A DNA stretch of 43,675 nt, taken from the NCBI GenBank assembly GCA_964571295.1, contig CAZNAO010000004.1:1-43675 (forward strand). Direction: 5' to 3'. The stretch is from UBA922 sp964571295. GTDB taxonomy: Bacteria; Patescibacteriota; Patescibacteriia; Magasanikbacterales; UBA922. The notes under the pieces are model-generated. The model was not told the origin of the DNA and made no database searches. It saw only the letters and a list, made by a program, of their open reading frames with translations. Positions within the stretch are counted from its first letter, which is position 1. Every line of letters starts with the position of its first letter. The position numbers were made by a program, and so were the translations under genes. This document shows positions 7,278-15,047 of this stretch, piece after piece.

Positions 7278-8504
7278 ATGGAAAAATCCATCATCTACGT
7301 CACACGCGACATCGAACGCGCCATGGGCTGCCTTACCATGCCCTCTGTGTCCATTATCTCAAATGATTCAGACTTTGCCAAGTCAATCAAAGAACGCTAT
7401 CCGGGGCGAATTTTTCTTATTCAAGACAAAAAAACATTGGACACATACGAACTTTTGGAACACCCAAAAACAGCAGAAATACTTTCGAACCTTACAGATC
7501 CTCAGATACTCGTATTCAAAAATACATCTCGAATCGAGAAATGGTGCGCTAAAAATAGCTACCCCCTTCTCAACCCTCCAGCAAAACTTGCAGCTTCACT
7601 CGAAGAAAAGCTAACCCAACTTGAAACACTCGACGATCTCGCCGAACTCATGCCTCGATACAAAAAAAAGACTATTGAGGATCTACATTGGTTTGGAGAA
7701 ACGTACATTATCCAATTCAACCATTCACATACTGGTTCAGGAACAGTGCTGATTGATTCAGAAGAAAAACTAGATGAATTAAAAAAAGTATTCGAAAAAC
7801 GCGAATGTCGCATTGCCCCGTTCATCAGCGGTCCTATTTTTACCAGCAATATTGTCGTTGGAATAGATGTTGTATTGACCGGAAATATGAGTTATCAGAT
7901 CACCGGCTTACAGCCATTCACCGACGAAATATTTGCCACCATAGGCAACGATTGGGGAGCTCCCTATAGCATATTAAACGATTCAGAACGAGCAGAATAC
8001 GAACTAATTAGTCGTGAGATAGCAAAAAAACTACAAAGTCTCGGATGGAAAGGATTATTTGGAATAGATGCAATTTGGAGTACCCAAGAAAAACGATGGT
8101 ACGTTATAGAGATCAATGCACGCCAGCCAGCAAGCGCTTCATACGAAAGCATGCTTCAAAAAAATACAAATTCCCAAACGTCAAACCTCACCATACTTGA
8201 AGCGCATCTAAAAACGCTTCAAGGAAAACCCCTAAAGGAATACTCTCTCACGAGAATTACTGACGGTGCTCAGATTATTCATCGAGTGACAAAAAAAATC
8301 ACATCGCCTGAACAAGCAAAAAACATAGTACAAAAACTTGATGAGCTTCGTTTTGAAGCATGGGATGCAAAAAAACTCACGGTAATCCCATACAAAAACA
8401 CAACCCATAACAGTGATCTAATTAGAATTCAATCAGAAAAAAGTATCATACACGGTGATGAATTTACTGAAGTTGGAGAAAAAATAAAATCTATTCTGAA
8501 CTAG
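7278..8504 (+). CDS. ATP-grasp ligase of unknown substrate
   Basis: A 408-residue protein with an ATP-grasp fold. A pre-ATP-grasp Rossmann-like part (IIYVTRD, VSIISND, ILVFKN) covers about 1-110. The ATP-binding part has YIIQFNHSHTGSGTVL around 150, and the metal/phosphate strand GWKGLFGIDAIW then WYVIEINARQPAS around 265-290, where Glu and Asn bind Mg-ATP. ATP-grasp enzymes join a carboxylate to an amine or thiol. A domain of about 110 residues follows. It leads an operon with an NlpC/P60-like gene (22-base gap) and a small protein, next to mraY. The pairing suggests making or trimming an amide or peptide bond; the substrate is unknown. An alternative ATG at 7263 would precede the predicted transcription start. 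Confidence 0.8.
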   Translation: MEKSIIYVTRDIERAMGCLTMPSVSIISNDSDFAKSIKERYPGRIFLIQDKKTLDTYELLEHPKTAEILSNLTDPQILVFKNTSRIEKWCAKNSYPLLNPPAKLAASLEEKLTQLETLDDLAELMPRYKKKTIEDLHWFGETYIIQFNHSHTGSGTVLIDSEEKLDELKKVFEKRECRIAPFISGPIFTSNIVVGIDVVLTGNMSYQITGLQPFTDEIFATIGNDWGAPYSILNDSERAEYELISREIAKKLQSLGWKGLFGIDAIWSTQEKRWYVIEINARQPASASYESMLQKNTNSQTSNLTILEAHLKTLQGKPLKEYSLTRITDGAQIIHRVTKKITSPEQAKNIVQKLDELRFEAWDAKKLTVIPYKNTTHNSDLIRIQSEKSIIHGDEFTEVGEKIKSILN

Positions 8505-8526
8505 AAAAATAGACAACGCATAAGCT

Positions 8527-9297
8527 ATGATAACCACCACTCTTTCTCGCCAAGCACTCGATATAATCAATTCCTACGAACAACTCAATATCGGAGCGGA
8601 AAAAATCAACACCCCATATTTCAACAACCGTACGAGTAATCTTCGTGGCGCCCTACGTGTACTCATTGGCAAAGGCACTGCACAGGATATTATCGACGAA
8701 GCACGAATACTTGCACTGAGAGAAAAAATCGATCTGGATAAGATGAATAATGAAATGATGGTACAATTCCTAACCGATCATAAGCTAGGAATCGATTGCG
8801 CAGCACTGGTCTATTATACACTTGATGCAGAACTACAATCGACAAAACACAAAAAAATAAAACAAACACTTTCGTTTGCAAAAAAAAATTTCCTCCGTCA
8901 GCTTATTGCCAAATTTCGTACGGTTGAGAACACAAGCGTATCAGTGCTTCACGAAAATTCAACTGAAATAGCACTGAATGAACTCAAGCCAGGTGACATG
9001 ATCATTGCACTTGAAGGCGGGCTACAACATGATTACAATCACGTAATTATCATAACCTCGACCACACGAAACGAAACAAGAAAACTTGTCTCGGTCGAAT
9101 ATGCACACGCGTATATTTGGAAACGCCAAGGAAAATATACCAAAGGCATCAGAAAAGGCACCATCAACATAATCAAACCAGAGAAAGGAATTCTTGAACA
9201 AGAATGGATCGAGGATGGAAAGACAGGCGAAGAAAATGAAACATGGGATTACCTAGTAAAAGCAACTACAGTCGTATTAAAACGGATAACAGCATAA
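8527..9297 (+). CDS. NlpC/P60-like papain-fold protein, cytoplasmic
   Basis: A 256-residue protein without signal peptide or membrane segment. Residues 88-95 GIDCAALVYY match the catalytic-Cys helix of NlpC/P60 proteins (usually DCSGFV). Residues 151-176 NELKPGDMIIALEGG...NHVIIIT match the following beta strands with the catalytic His. The N-terminal 85 residues are helical and the C-terminal 60 charged. NlpC/P60 enzymes cleave or exchange peptide and amide bonds, often in cell-wall peptides. Lack of export signals implies an internal substrate, perhaps the product of the ATP-grasp ligase upstream. The assignment rests on these motifs only. Confidence 0.6.
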   Translation: MITTTLSRQALDIINSYEQLNIGAEKINTPYFNNRTSNLRGALRVLIGKGTAQDIIDEARILALREKIDLDKMNNEMMVQFLTDHKLGIDCAALVYYTLDAELQSTKHKKIKQTLSFAKKNFLRQLIAKFRTVENTSVSVLHENSTEIALNELKPGDMIIALEGGLQHDYNHVIIITSTTRNETRKLVSVEYAHAYIWKRQGKYTKGIRKGTINIIKPEKGILEQEWIEDGKTGEENETWDYLVKATTVVLKRITA

Positions 9298-9307
9298 AAT
9301 ATATTCT

Positions 9308-9736
9308 ATGTCAGAATCAAAAAGAGGACCCGTATGGGGAGGAGCCGCAGAAGAATGGATGTTGAAAAAAGAAGAGCGCAAACAAGAAATTACCACTGCG
9401 ATTAAGGATATACCTATACTATTTGATACCGATAACTTTCAAGATCTCATTGGTCATCTAAACCTACTCGAAGCCGGAGAAATTGGCGATCTCCAGGTTG
9501 GAGAAAAAAAATATTCAATTAGTATAATCAAAGAATTAATCAAAGTGACAATCGGGGATTTTTCCAAAGAGGAACGGAGGAAAAAAGTTAATGATGGTAC
9601 AATAACAGACGGAAAAATCATACAGTACCTCAAAGATAGAGGGATAACCGGGGGGAAAATAAACGATGAAAGTATGCAAGGATTCAGAGAGTGTATGCTC
9701 AAATGCATAAAAAATATGTGCAAGCAAACAACTTGA
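9308..9736 (+). CDS. Unknown small protein of the ATP-grasp operon
   Basis: A 142-residue protein that I do not recognise. It starts 10 bases after the NlpC/P60-like gene, so it is surely co-transcribed. It is Lys/Glu-rich and probably helical. The N-terminus has GPVWGGAAEEWMLKKEERK and the C-terminus has three Cys in FRECMLKCIKNMCKQTT. No signal peptide or membrane segment is seen. It could be a substrate or partner of the ligase/peptidase pair; nothing in the sequence proves this. The terminator at 9763 follows. Confidence 0.6.
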   Translation: MSESKRGPVWGGAAEEWMLKKEERKQEITTAIKDIPILFDTDNFQDLIGHLNLLEAGEIGDLQVGEKKYSISIIKELIKVTIGDFSKEERRKKVNDGTITDGKIIQYLKDRGITGGKINDESMQGFRECMLKCIKNMCKQTT

Positions 9737-9761
9737 ACTTTCTTCTGTTTTGAGGTACACT
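9733..9761 (+). promoter_or_regulatory. Candidate mraY promoter
   Basis: TTGAAC (9733-9738), a 17-base spacer and TACACT (9756-9761). The predicted start (about 9767) falls inside the left arm of the terminator stem 9763-9784. Only read-through RNA from the upstream operon can therefore form the full terminator. Confidence 0.5.
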
Positions 9762-9762
9762 G

Positions 9763-9790
9763 GAATGGCTCAATCTAGCCATTCTTTTTG
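9763..9790 (+). terminator. Terminator of the ATP-grasp operon
   Basis: GAATGGCT (9763-9770), loop CAATCT, AGCCATTC (9777-9784), then TTTTTG. A clean rho-independent terminator ending only 12 bases before the mraY ATG. Confidence 0.8.
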
Positions 9791-9801
9791 TATATTCTCT
9801 T

Positions 9802-10932
9802 ATGATTGTTGATGTTGCGTCTCTCGATCTTCTACGAAGCATGATCGGCTATGGTATTCTTGCCTGTCTGATCGCCTTTCTCTGGGCACCGCTTCTCACT
9901 AAAATTCTCTACAAATACAATCTGACCCGCCGGCCCGAATACGATGCGACGCTCGCGATGGGAGCACGGAAAAGCAAAGTCGGAGTCCCGGTTATGGGAG
10001 GCTTGTTGGTTGTCGTGACGGTCGCGGTATTAACGATCGCTTTTAATTGGGAACGAAAATACACCTGGGTACCGATCGGCGTCATGCTGCTCGCAGCGCT
10101 TCTTGGAGGAATTGATGACGTCATGAATATCTATGGACAAAAACGACGCAGTCGAAAGCTAGGACAGATTATCCGTTTGATCCGCGTGCACAAGGAATGG
10201 AAGATGCGGGTATGGTATGTGATGACACTCCCCTGGTCGCTCTTCAGACGCACGTCGGCATGGCTCTCGAAGCATCCGGGACGCGGGGTACATGTACACG
10301 AAAAGCTGTTACTGCAATTTATTGCCGGAGCCATTACCGCGTGGTGGGTATATTTCAAACTCGGTGAAACCTGGCAATCGATCCACATTCCATTTGACGG
10401 ATTTGTCGATATCGGATGGTTTATCATTCCTCTCATCATTTTCTTTGTCATGTTTACCGCGAACGCGGTCAATGTGGCGGATGGCATGGACGGACTTGCA
10501 GGCGGTTCCCTCCTCATCACCTTCGCCAACCTCGCCATCTTGAGCTGGCTCGAGGGGTATCAGGAAATCGCAATTTTGAACACCATGGTTTCAGGTGCGC
10601 TCATTGCGTACACATATTTCAATATCAAGCCTGCACGATTCCAGATGGGAGATGTGGGGTCGCTCGGGTTAGGAGCGCTCCTTGCGATCAATACGATCGT
10701 TATCAATCACATGCTTCTCCTCCCTCTTTTTGGTTTTATCTTCTTTGTCGAGCTCCTCAGTGTCGTGATCCAGATTATCGGCCGCTACACCCTCGGACGC
10801 CGCATCTTCTCCATGGCGCCGATTCATCATCATTTTGAACTTCGCGGATGGAGCGAGGAGAAGACCGTGATGCGTTTCTGGATCATGCATGCGGGAGCAG
10901 TATTACTCGGTCTCTGGATTGCACTATACTAG
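9802..10932 (+). CDS. mraY: Phospho-N-acetylmuramoyl-pentapeptide transferase MraY
   Basis: A 376-residue polytopic membrane enzyme that moves phospho-MurNAc-pentapeptide onto undecaprenyl phosphate to form lipid I. Family motifs are present: GVPVMGGLL near 54, GGIDDVMNIYGQKRRS near 95-110, NAVNVADGMDGLAGG near 225-240, MGDVGSLGLGALL near 283, and SMAPIHHHFELRGWSEEKTV near 340. It is slightly longer than usual because of an extended basic cytoplasmic loop (about 110-165, KLGQIIRLIRVHKEWK to GRGVHVHEK). It opens a tight operon with the ATE/Bpt-like, Mur ligase and Nudix genes. Confidence 0.96.
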   Translation: MIVDVASLDLLRSMIGYGILACLIAFLWAPLLTKILYKYNLTRRPEYDATLAMGARKSKVGVPVMGGLLVVVTVAVLTIAFNWERKYTWVPIGVMLLAALLGGIDDVMNIYGQKRRSRKLGQIIRLIRVHKEWKMRVWYVMTLPWSLFRRTSAWLSKHPGRGVHVHEKLLLQFIAGAITAWWVYFKLGETWQSIHIPFDGFVDIGWFIIPLIIFFVMFTANAVNVADGMDGLAGGSLLITFANLAILSWLEGYQEIAILNTMVSGALIAYTYFNIKPARFQMGDVGSLGLGALLAINTIVINHMLLLPLFGFIFFVELLSVVIQIIGRYTLGRRIFSMAPIHHHFELRGWSEEKTVMRFWIMHAGAVLLGLWIALY

Positions 10933-10937
10933 AATCT

Positions 10938-11597
10938 ATGTCATATCTCGCGTGGAAAAAACAAACAATTACTGATATTACTCCTGAAAATATTTCTTCA
11001 CTCTACAGTGAAGGTTTTGTTTTTACACGTGAAGAAAAAGGTTCCATGGATCAGACGCGAAGCGTACGAATCGACCTCGCACAATTCGAGTTATCAAGCG
11101 AAAACCGACGTATTCTCAGAAAAACTGATGAGATACAGATGGAGACTGTCCCGCTCCCCTATTCCGATTATCACTGGTCGATCGGTAAACTAGCAAAAGA
11201 TTTTTATACGGAAAAATTCGGTGACGGAACGTTTAGCGCGAACAAAGTAAAGGAATTGCTGACTGACCCGGACAATAGTAACTTCAATCTTCTCTTCACC
11301 TATTCATACAATGAAGAAACAGTCGGATATGCAATCTGCTACGCAAACGAAGACATGCTTCACTACTCATACCCATTTTATGAACTGAGCAATGTAAGCC
11401 AGTTCACCAATATCGGCCTTGGCATGATGACCAAAGCGATCCAGTGGGCAAAGGATAACAGAAAAAAATATATCTATCTCGGCTCAGCTCAGCGCCCGAC
11501 TGACACGTATAAATTCCAATTTTCTGGAGCAGAGTGGTTTGATGGAGAGAGATGGAATAGCAATGTTGGTGAATTAAAAAAAATTTTAAGCGTATGA
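10938..11597 (+). CDS. ATE/Bpt-like aminoacyl-tRNA-protein transferase homologue
   Basis: A 219-residue GNAT-fold protein. Residues 44-60 (TRSVRIDLAQFELSSENRRI) and 172-196 (KKYIYLGSAQRPTDTYKFQF) align by eye with the bacterial leucyl/arginyl-tRNA-protein transferase (Bpt/ATE C-terminal) pattern, in which SxxxRRxLxK is followed by YLGY...YKARF. The N-terminal Cys cluster of true ATE/Bpt enzymes is missing. Related enzymes move an amino acid from tRNA to a protein N-terminus. Its place between mraY and a Mur ligase suggests instead an amine acceptor in a cell-wall precursor, in FemX fashion; that is inference. The ATG at 10938 lies 5 bases after the mraY stop. A longer in-frame start would run back into mraY. 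Confidence 0.65.
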   Translation: MSYLAWKKQTITDITPENISSLYSEGFVFTREEKGSMDQTRSVRIDLAQFELSSENRRILRKTDEIQMETVPLPYSDYHWSIGKLAKDFYTEKFGDGTFSANKVKELLTDPDNSNFNLLFTYSYNEETVGYAICYANEDMLHYSYPFYELSNVSQFTNIGLGMMTKAIQWAKDNRKKYIYLGSAQRPTDTYKFQFSGAEWFDGERWNSNVGELKKILSV

Positions 11598-12973
11598 AAA
11601 TCCACTTTATCGGAATCTGCGGCGTAGCCATGGGAGGACTCGCACTCGCACTCAAAAAAGCAGGACACACGGTCACCGGTTCAGACAAAGGATTCTTCCC
11701 TCCGATTTCGACATATTTGAAAGAAAATGGCGTAGCGTACTACCCAGGATGGCATCCGAACAACATGATAGAAAACGGTGCTCCTGATCTGGTGGTGGTC
11801 GGAAACGTTGCGGCTTCCGCAAATCCTGAATGGGTCTATGTACAGGAGCACCAGCTCCCCTATGTTTCGTATCCCGAACTTATCGAAAAATATTTTTTGA
11901 AACAAAACTCTGTCGTCTGCGCCGGAACTTACGGCAAGACCAGTTCGACCGCACTCATGTCGCAGATTCTGTCTGACGCGGGATATGATCCAAGCTATAT
12001 GTTTGGCGGACTGTCGATCGATGACACTCCAAGCGCCGCGATCGGATCCTCCGACTGGAGCGTACTTGAAGGTGACGAATACAAGACCGCCCGCTGGGAC
12101 AACAGTCCAAAATTTGCACATTACAACCCGACACAGTTGCTCATAACTGCGGTCGAATGGGATCATGCGGATATCTATCCGACCGAAGAAAAATATTTTG
12201 AAACATTTGAGACATTGATTCGCTCACTTCCGCTCGATGGATTATTAGTTGCATCTGAACGCGCACATTTATACGCACAATACGCTCCGTGCCAAATAAG
12301 AACCTATGGATTAAGTGAACGAAATGATTATATTTACTCAAATGTTATTAGCACAGAAAAAGGTATTGAATTCGATATTACTCATTTAGGAAATAACTAC
12401 CATATTAAAAGCCCATTAATCAGCGATTATCAAGCAGAAAATATCACTGGATGTTTTGCTCTGGCTCACTCAATTGGGATCGGTGTAAATTCAATTACTC
12501 GAAGTATCGCAAAACATCAAGGACTGAAACGCCGGATGGAAAAGCGGTGTGAGGGAGAAATAACCGTAATCGACGATATCGCGCATTCGCCCATGAAAGC
12601 GGCTTCAGCACTCGCGACTGTACGACATATTACGAAAGGCAGGGTTATTGCGGTATTTGAACCAAACACCGGTAACCGCCAGCCGAGCGCAATAGACGGT
12701 TACGCCCATGCCTTCAAAGACGCGGACACGGTCATTATCCCCCGCCTTACCATTATCAAGACCAACAAAACCGGAGGAGATATTCCACTCACCGGCGCCG
12801 AGCTTGCAGGAATAATCGGAAAAACACACCATGATGCGCGCTACATCGACACTGATACTGAAGTGATTCACACGATCACGGAGACAGCACAGGCAGGAGA
12901 CGTGATCGTATTTCTCGGAAGCCACGGATTCCGTGGTATGATTGAAGAAGTGGTACATAACGTAAGCACATAA
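11594..12973 (+). CDS. Mur ligase of the Mpl/MurC type
   Basis: A 459-residue ATP-dependent ligase with all three Mur domains: Rossmann start HFIGICGVAMGGLA, P-loop GTYGKTSS at 111-118, and the C-terminal domain from about 320. The stretch LEGDEYKTARWDNSPKFAHY near 157 is the signature of Mpl (murein peptide ligase: UDP-MurNAc plus tripeptide) rather than plain MurC. Two changes stand out: Tyr for His in the P-loop, and DDIAHSP where Mur ligases usually have a second His (DDxAHHP). No other UDP-MurNAc:Ala ligase is in the window, so it may serve as MurC. It overlaps the previous stop by ATGA. Confidence 0.85.
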   Translation: MKIHFIGICGVAMGGLALALKKAGHTVTGSDKGFFPPISTYLKENGVAYYPGWHPNNMIENGAPDLVVVGNVAASANPEWVYVQEHQLPYVSYPELIEKYFLKQNSVVCAGTYGKTSSTALMSQILSDAGYDPSYMFGGLSIDDTPSAAIGSSDWSVLEGDEYKTARWDNSPKFAHYNPTQLLITAVEWDHADIYPTEEKYFETFETLIRSLPLDGLLVASERAHLYAQYAPCQIRTYGLSERNDYIYSNVISTEKGIEFDITHLGNNYHIKSPLISDYQAENITGCFALAHSIGIGVNSITRSIAKHQGLKRRMEKRCEGEITVIDDIAHSPMKAASALATVRHITKGRVIAVFEPNTGNRQPSAIDGYAHAFKDADTVIIPRLTIIKTNKTGGDIPLTGAELAGIIGKTHHDARYIDTDTEVIHTITETAQAGDVIVFLGSHGFRGMIEEVVHNVST

Positions 12974-12975
12974 TT

Positions 12976-13527
12976 ATGCCTATACCTCAGAACGCGAAAA
13001 AAGTATTTGAAGGACTAATCTTTGATGTCTATCATTGGGAACAAAAAATGTTTGATGGAAGTATCGAGACATTTGAGATGCTCTCACGAGCAAACAGTAT
13101 ACAGATACTCCCAATTATCGGAGACAAAATCCTCGTAATAAAAGAAGAACAACCAAATGATACGGGCGAACACTTTGGATTGATCGGTGGACAACAAGAT
13201 GGGGACGAAGAACCTATCGCTACTGCAAAACGTGAAATGTTGGAAGAAGTAGGATATGAGGGGTTGGAGTGGAAATTATGGCATACAAAAAATTTGTACA
13301 AAAAAATTGAGTGGACAGTATCAACTTTTATTGTGCGAAACTGTAAAAAAATTGCTGAACAAAAACTCGATCCTGGAGAAAAAATCACTCCATACTTAGT
13401 TTCATTCGATGAGTTTATGGAAATCATCGTAGATCCAAACTTCAGATCAAAAGACGTCACACTCGATATTCTCAAACTTCACTACCAAGGAAAACTGAAT
13501 GAATTTAAAAAGATGCTGTTTTCATGA
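12976..13527 (+). CDS. Nudix hydrolase, ADP-ribose pyrophosphatase-like
   Basis: A 183-residue protein with a complete Nudix box, GGQQDGDEEPIATAKREM followed by LEEVGY (about 72-95), matching Gx5Ex7REUxEExGU. The N-terminus VFEGLIFDVYHWEQKMFDGS resembles NudF-like ADP-ribose/nucleotide-sugar pyrophosphatases. It begins 2 bases after the Mur ligase stop, as the last gene of the mraY operon, so a nucleotide-sugar substrate is plausible. The substrate cannot be fixed from sequence. No clear plus-strand terminator follows it. Confidence 0.85.
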   Translation: MPIPQNAKKVFEGLIFDVYHWEQKMFDGSIETFEMLSRANSIQILPIIGDKILVIKEEQPNDTGEHFGLIGGQQDGDEEPIATAKREMLEEVGYEGLEWKLWHTKNLYKKIEWTVSTFIVRNCKKIAEQKLDPGEKITPYLVSFDEFMEIIVDPNFRSKDVTLDILKLHYQGKLNEFKKMLFS

Positions 13528-13562
13528 ACATTTTTCTTCCTAACATTCCGAGTGAGACATTA

Positions 13563-13596
13563 TAAAAAAGAGAACCCCGCGTGCGAACACGCGGGG
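13563..13596 (-). terminator. Terminator of the small membrane protein gene (unit A)
   Basis: CCCCGCGTG (13575-13583) pairs with CACGCGGGG (13588-13596) around a loop reading UUCG on the minus strand, followed there by TTCTCTTTTTT. A second short hairpin (GGGG-ACTTG-CCCC, 13593-13605) can form as an alternative. Confidence 0.85.
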
Positions 13597-13618
13597 ACTT
13601 GCCCCTTCTGAGCCAAGC

Positions 13619-13810
13619 TCAGCTGTTGCGATGCGTCTGGTACGCCCGCTTTGCGAAGACCGCCAGACCGGCGGTCATAGCGCCGCCCACGAAGGCAGCC
13701 CCGACCGGACCCGCAGTCACCGCGAGGAGGATGCAGAGAACGACCAGCGCAACACCGGTCATCCGTTCGACATGACTGGTATTCCGTTTCAACAACCGAA
13801 TGAGACGCAT
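13619..13810 (-). CDS. Small GC-rich membrane protein (unit A)
   Basis: A 63-residue protein: a basic N-terminus (MRLIRLLKRNTSHVERM), then two hydrophobic stretches, GVALVVLCILLAVTAG and GAAFVGGAMTAGLAVFA, separated by a short GPV turn, and a short basic tail. It is probably a hairpin-like integral membrane protein; function unknown. The ATG at 13810 has a strong Shine-Dalgarno site (AAGGAG, 6 bases off), unlike most genes here. The coding DNA is far richer in G+C than its neighbours. It has its own promoter and a GC-rich terminator, like the other three units described at 17930, 36793 and 37638. Confidence 0.7.
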   Translation of the reverse strand: MRLIRLLKRNTSHVERMTGVALVVLCILLAVTAGPVGAAFVGGAMTAGLAVFAKRAYQTHRNS

Positions 13811-13843
13811 CAGAGACTCCTTATGCTTGAGACATGGCCGTAG

Positions 13844-13875
13844 CCAAAAAACAAAGTACCCTATTTTTGGGTACT
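13844..13875 (-). terminator. Terminator after the LysW-like gene
   Basis: A perfect 7-bp stem AGTACCC/GGGTACT (13855-13861 and 13869-13875) followed on the minus strand by TTGTTTTTTGG. It also fills the spacer of the candidate promoter for unit A. Confidence 0.75.
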
Positions 13876-13881
13876 CGTCAA
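13853..13881 (-). promoter_or_regulatory. Candidate promoter of the unit A membrane protein
   Basis: Minus strand TTGACG (13881-13876), a 17-base spacer and TACTTT (13858-13853). The -35 is good and the -10 weak. The spacer is the palindrome AGTACCC...GGGTACT that also serves as terminator stem. Confidence 0.35.
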
Positions 13882-13898
13882 TATAAAACAGAAAAAAA

Positions 13899-14066
13899 TT
13901 ACTTCCCCTCATCCACAATTTCCGCCAAAACTTCTCCGCCGCTATCGATATTGGTAATCATAAGGGTGATGCCACAGGTCTCGCACTCAATAATCTGATC
14001 CATGACCAGATTGGGGTAGAGCGACAAATCGACATGATTTTTGCATTCTGGACAGGTAAGAGTCAT
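13899..14066 (-). CDS. LysW-like zinc-ribbon mini-protein
   Basis: A 55-residue protein with two zinc-binding pairs, CPEC (about 5-8) and CETCG (about 26-30), and an acidic C-terminus. The spacing and the acidic second half resemble LysW/ArgW, the amino-group carrier proteins of lysine and arginine synthesis, whose last Glu is the attachment site. Here the end is DEGK instead of EDWGE, so carrier function is doubtful; a plain zinc ribbon is the safer call. The ATG at 14066 is chosen because the longer reading adds an unrelated N-terminus. It is divergent from the PLP enzyme gene, with overlapping promoters. Confidence 0.6.
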   Translation of the reverse strand: MTLTCPECKNHVDLSLYPNLVMDQIIECETCGITLMITNIDSGGEVLAEIVDEGK

Positions 14067-14079
14067 ACATGATACTGTG

Positions 14080-14108
14080 TTAGAATTAACGAATAAAAAA
14101 ACTATAAC
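14080..14108 (+). promoter_or_regulatory. Candidate promoter of the PLP enzyme gene
   Basis: TTAGAA (14080-14085), a 17-base spacer and TATAAC (14103-14108). The start is expected about 20 bases before the ATG at 14135. Its -10 overlaps the -10 of the opposing LysW-like promoter. Confidence 0.5.
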
Positions 14109-14129
14109 ACGATATTTTTTCCTCGTCAA
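14101..14129 (-). promoter_or_regulatory. Candidate promoter of the LysW-like gene
   Basis: Minus strand TTGACG (14129-14124), a 17-base spacer and TATAGT (14106-14101), a near-consensus promoter. The -10 shares bases with the plus-strand -10 at 14103-14108, so the two genes probably compete for polymerase. Confidence 0.6.
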
Positions 14130-14134
14130 AGAAT

Positions 14135-15019
14135 ATGAAGACTCCGCAACAATCTTATCAACAACTGACGACTGCACTCGGAATTGAAGTATACCTCAAA
14201 CGCGAAGATCTTCATGCCTATGGTTCACACAAAGGACGCTCAATCCCGCTCATGATAGAATACTACGCAAAAAAAGAAGACCGATCGTCATTCGTCATCT
14301 CATCTTCAGGCAATGCCGCACGCGCTGCAGTAAAATATGTGGTACTGCACAATCGAAACAATCCGACGCATATCCTGACGCTCGAAGTCTGTATCGGAAA
14401 AAAAATACTAGAAGAAAAACGGGCCATTCTCGAAGCGGAGCGTGAAGGAGACCAGCATATCACGATCACTGAGACTGAACGCCCCAAACAGGAAGCGTTT
14501 ACCAAGGAAAAATCAGGTGAAGCCGTCAATCTGAGGCAATCTACCGATGACCGAGCGCTTGAAGGATATATTGATCTCGCAAAAGAACTTTCAAAAATTC
14601 CCAGTCTCTCGGCGGTTTTTGTCCCGACGTCTTCAGGTACGACCGCACAGGCGCTCGGCACGTTTTTTGACGGAAACGCACCCATGCCGCAAATCCATAG
14701 CGTACAAACCGAAGCATGCCACCCGATCGCCGCATTCTTTGATACTGACTTTACCGAAGCCCGGTCATCCATCGCGGGAGCGATCGTCGACAACGTGGCA
14801 CATCGAAAAGATGAGGTAATTGACGTAATACAAAAATCAGCCGGTTCGGGCTGGGTAGTAACTGATACGGAAATACAAAATGCAATTAATCTGATCAAAG
14901 ACACATGCAATATTGCCGTCTCCCCCAATGCTGCATTATCCGTAGCCGGACTTCAAAAAGCTCTTCGCAAAGGATGGAAATTCAAAGGGCCGGTGGCATG
15001 CCTTATCACAGGAATGTAA
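14135..15019 (+). CDS. PLP-dependent enzyme, threonine synthase/TrpB-like fold
   Basis: A 294-residue fold-type II PLP enzyme. KREDLHAYGSHKGRS (about 22-36) carries the likely Schiff-base Lys in the SxKxR setting. SSSGNAARAA near 52 fits the substrate loop, and PTSSGTTAQALG near 168 the phosphate-binding glycine/serine loop. The C-terminal SPNAALSVAGLQKA fits the end of the family. Members include threonine synthase, threonine dehydratase, cysteine synthase and diaminopropionate lyase. At under 300 residues it is compact and the substrate is unclear. It faces the LysW-like gene divergently, which could point to amino-acid metabolism. Confidence 0.8.
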   Translation: MKTPQQSYQQLTTALGIEVYLKREDLHAYGSHKGRSIPLMIEYYAKKEDRSSFVISSSGNAARAAVKYVVLHNRNNPTHILTLEVCIGKKILEEKRAILEAEREGDQHITITETERPKQEAFTKEKSGEAVNLRQSTDDRALEGYIDLAKELSKIPSLSAVFVPTSSGTTAQALGTFFDGNAPMPQIHSVQTEACHPIAAFFDTDFTEARSSIAGAIVDNVAHRKDEVIDVIQKSAGSGWVVTDTEIQNAINLIKDTCNIAVSPNAALSVAGLQKALRKGWKFKGPVACLITGM

Positions 15020-15047
15020 GTGCGATACTCCCTTCTTTTTATTGATT

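Noticed and set aside
13581..13843. Plus-strand frames over unit A
   Set aside because: They are Arg/Thr/Pro-rich shadows of the minus-strand membrane protein, which has the AAGGAG site and terminator.
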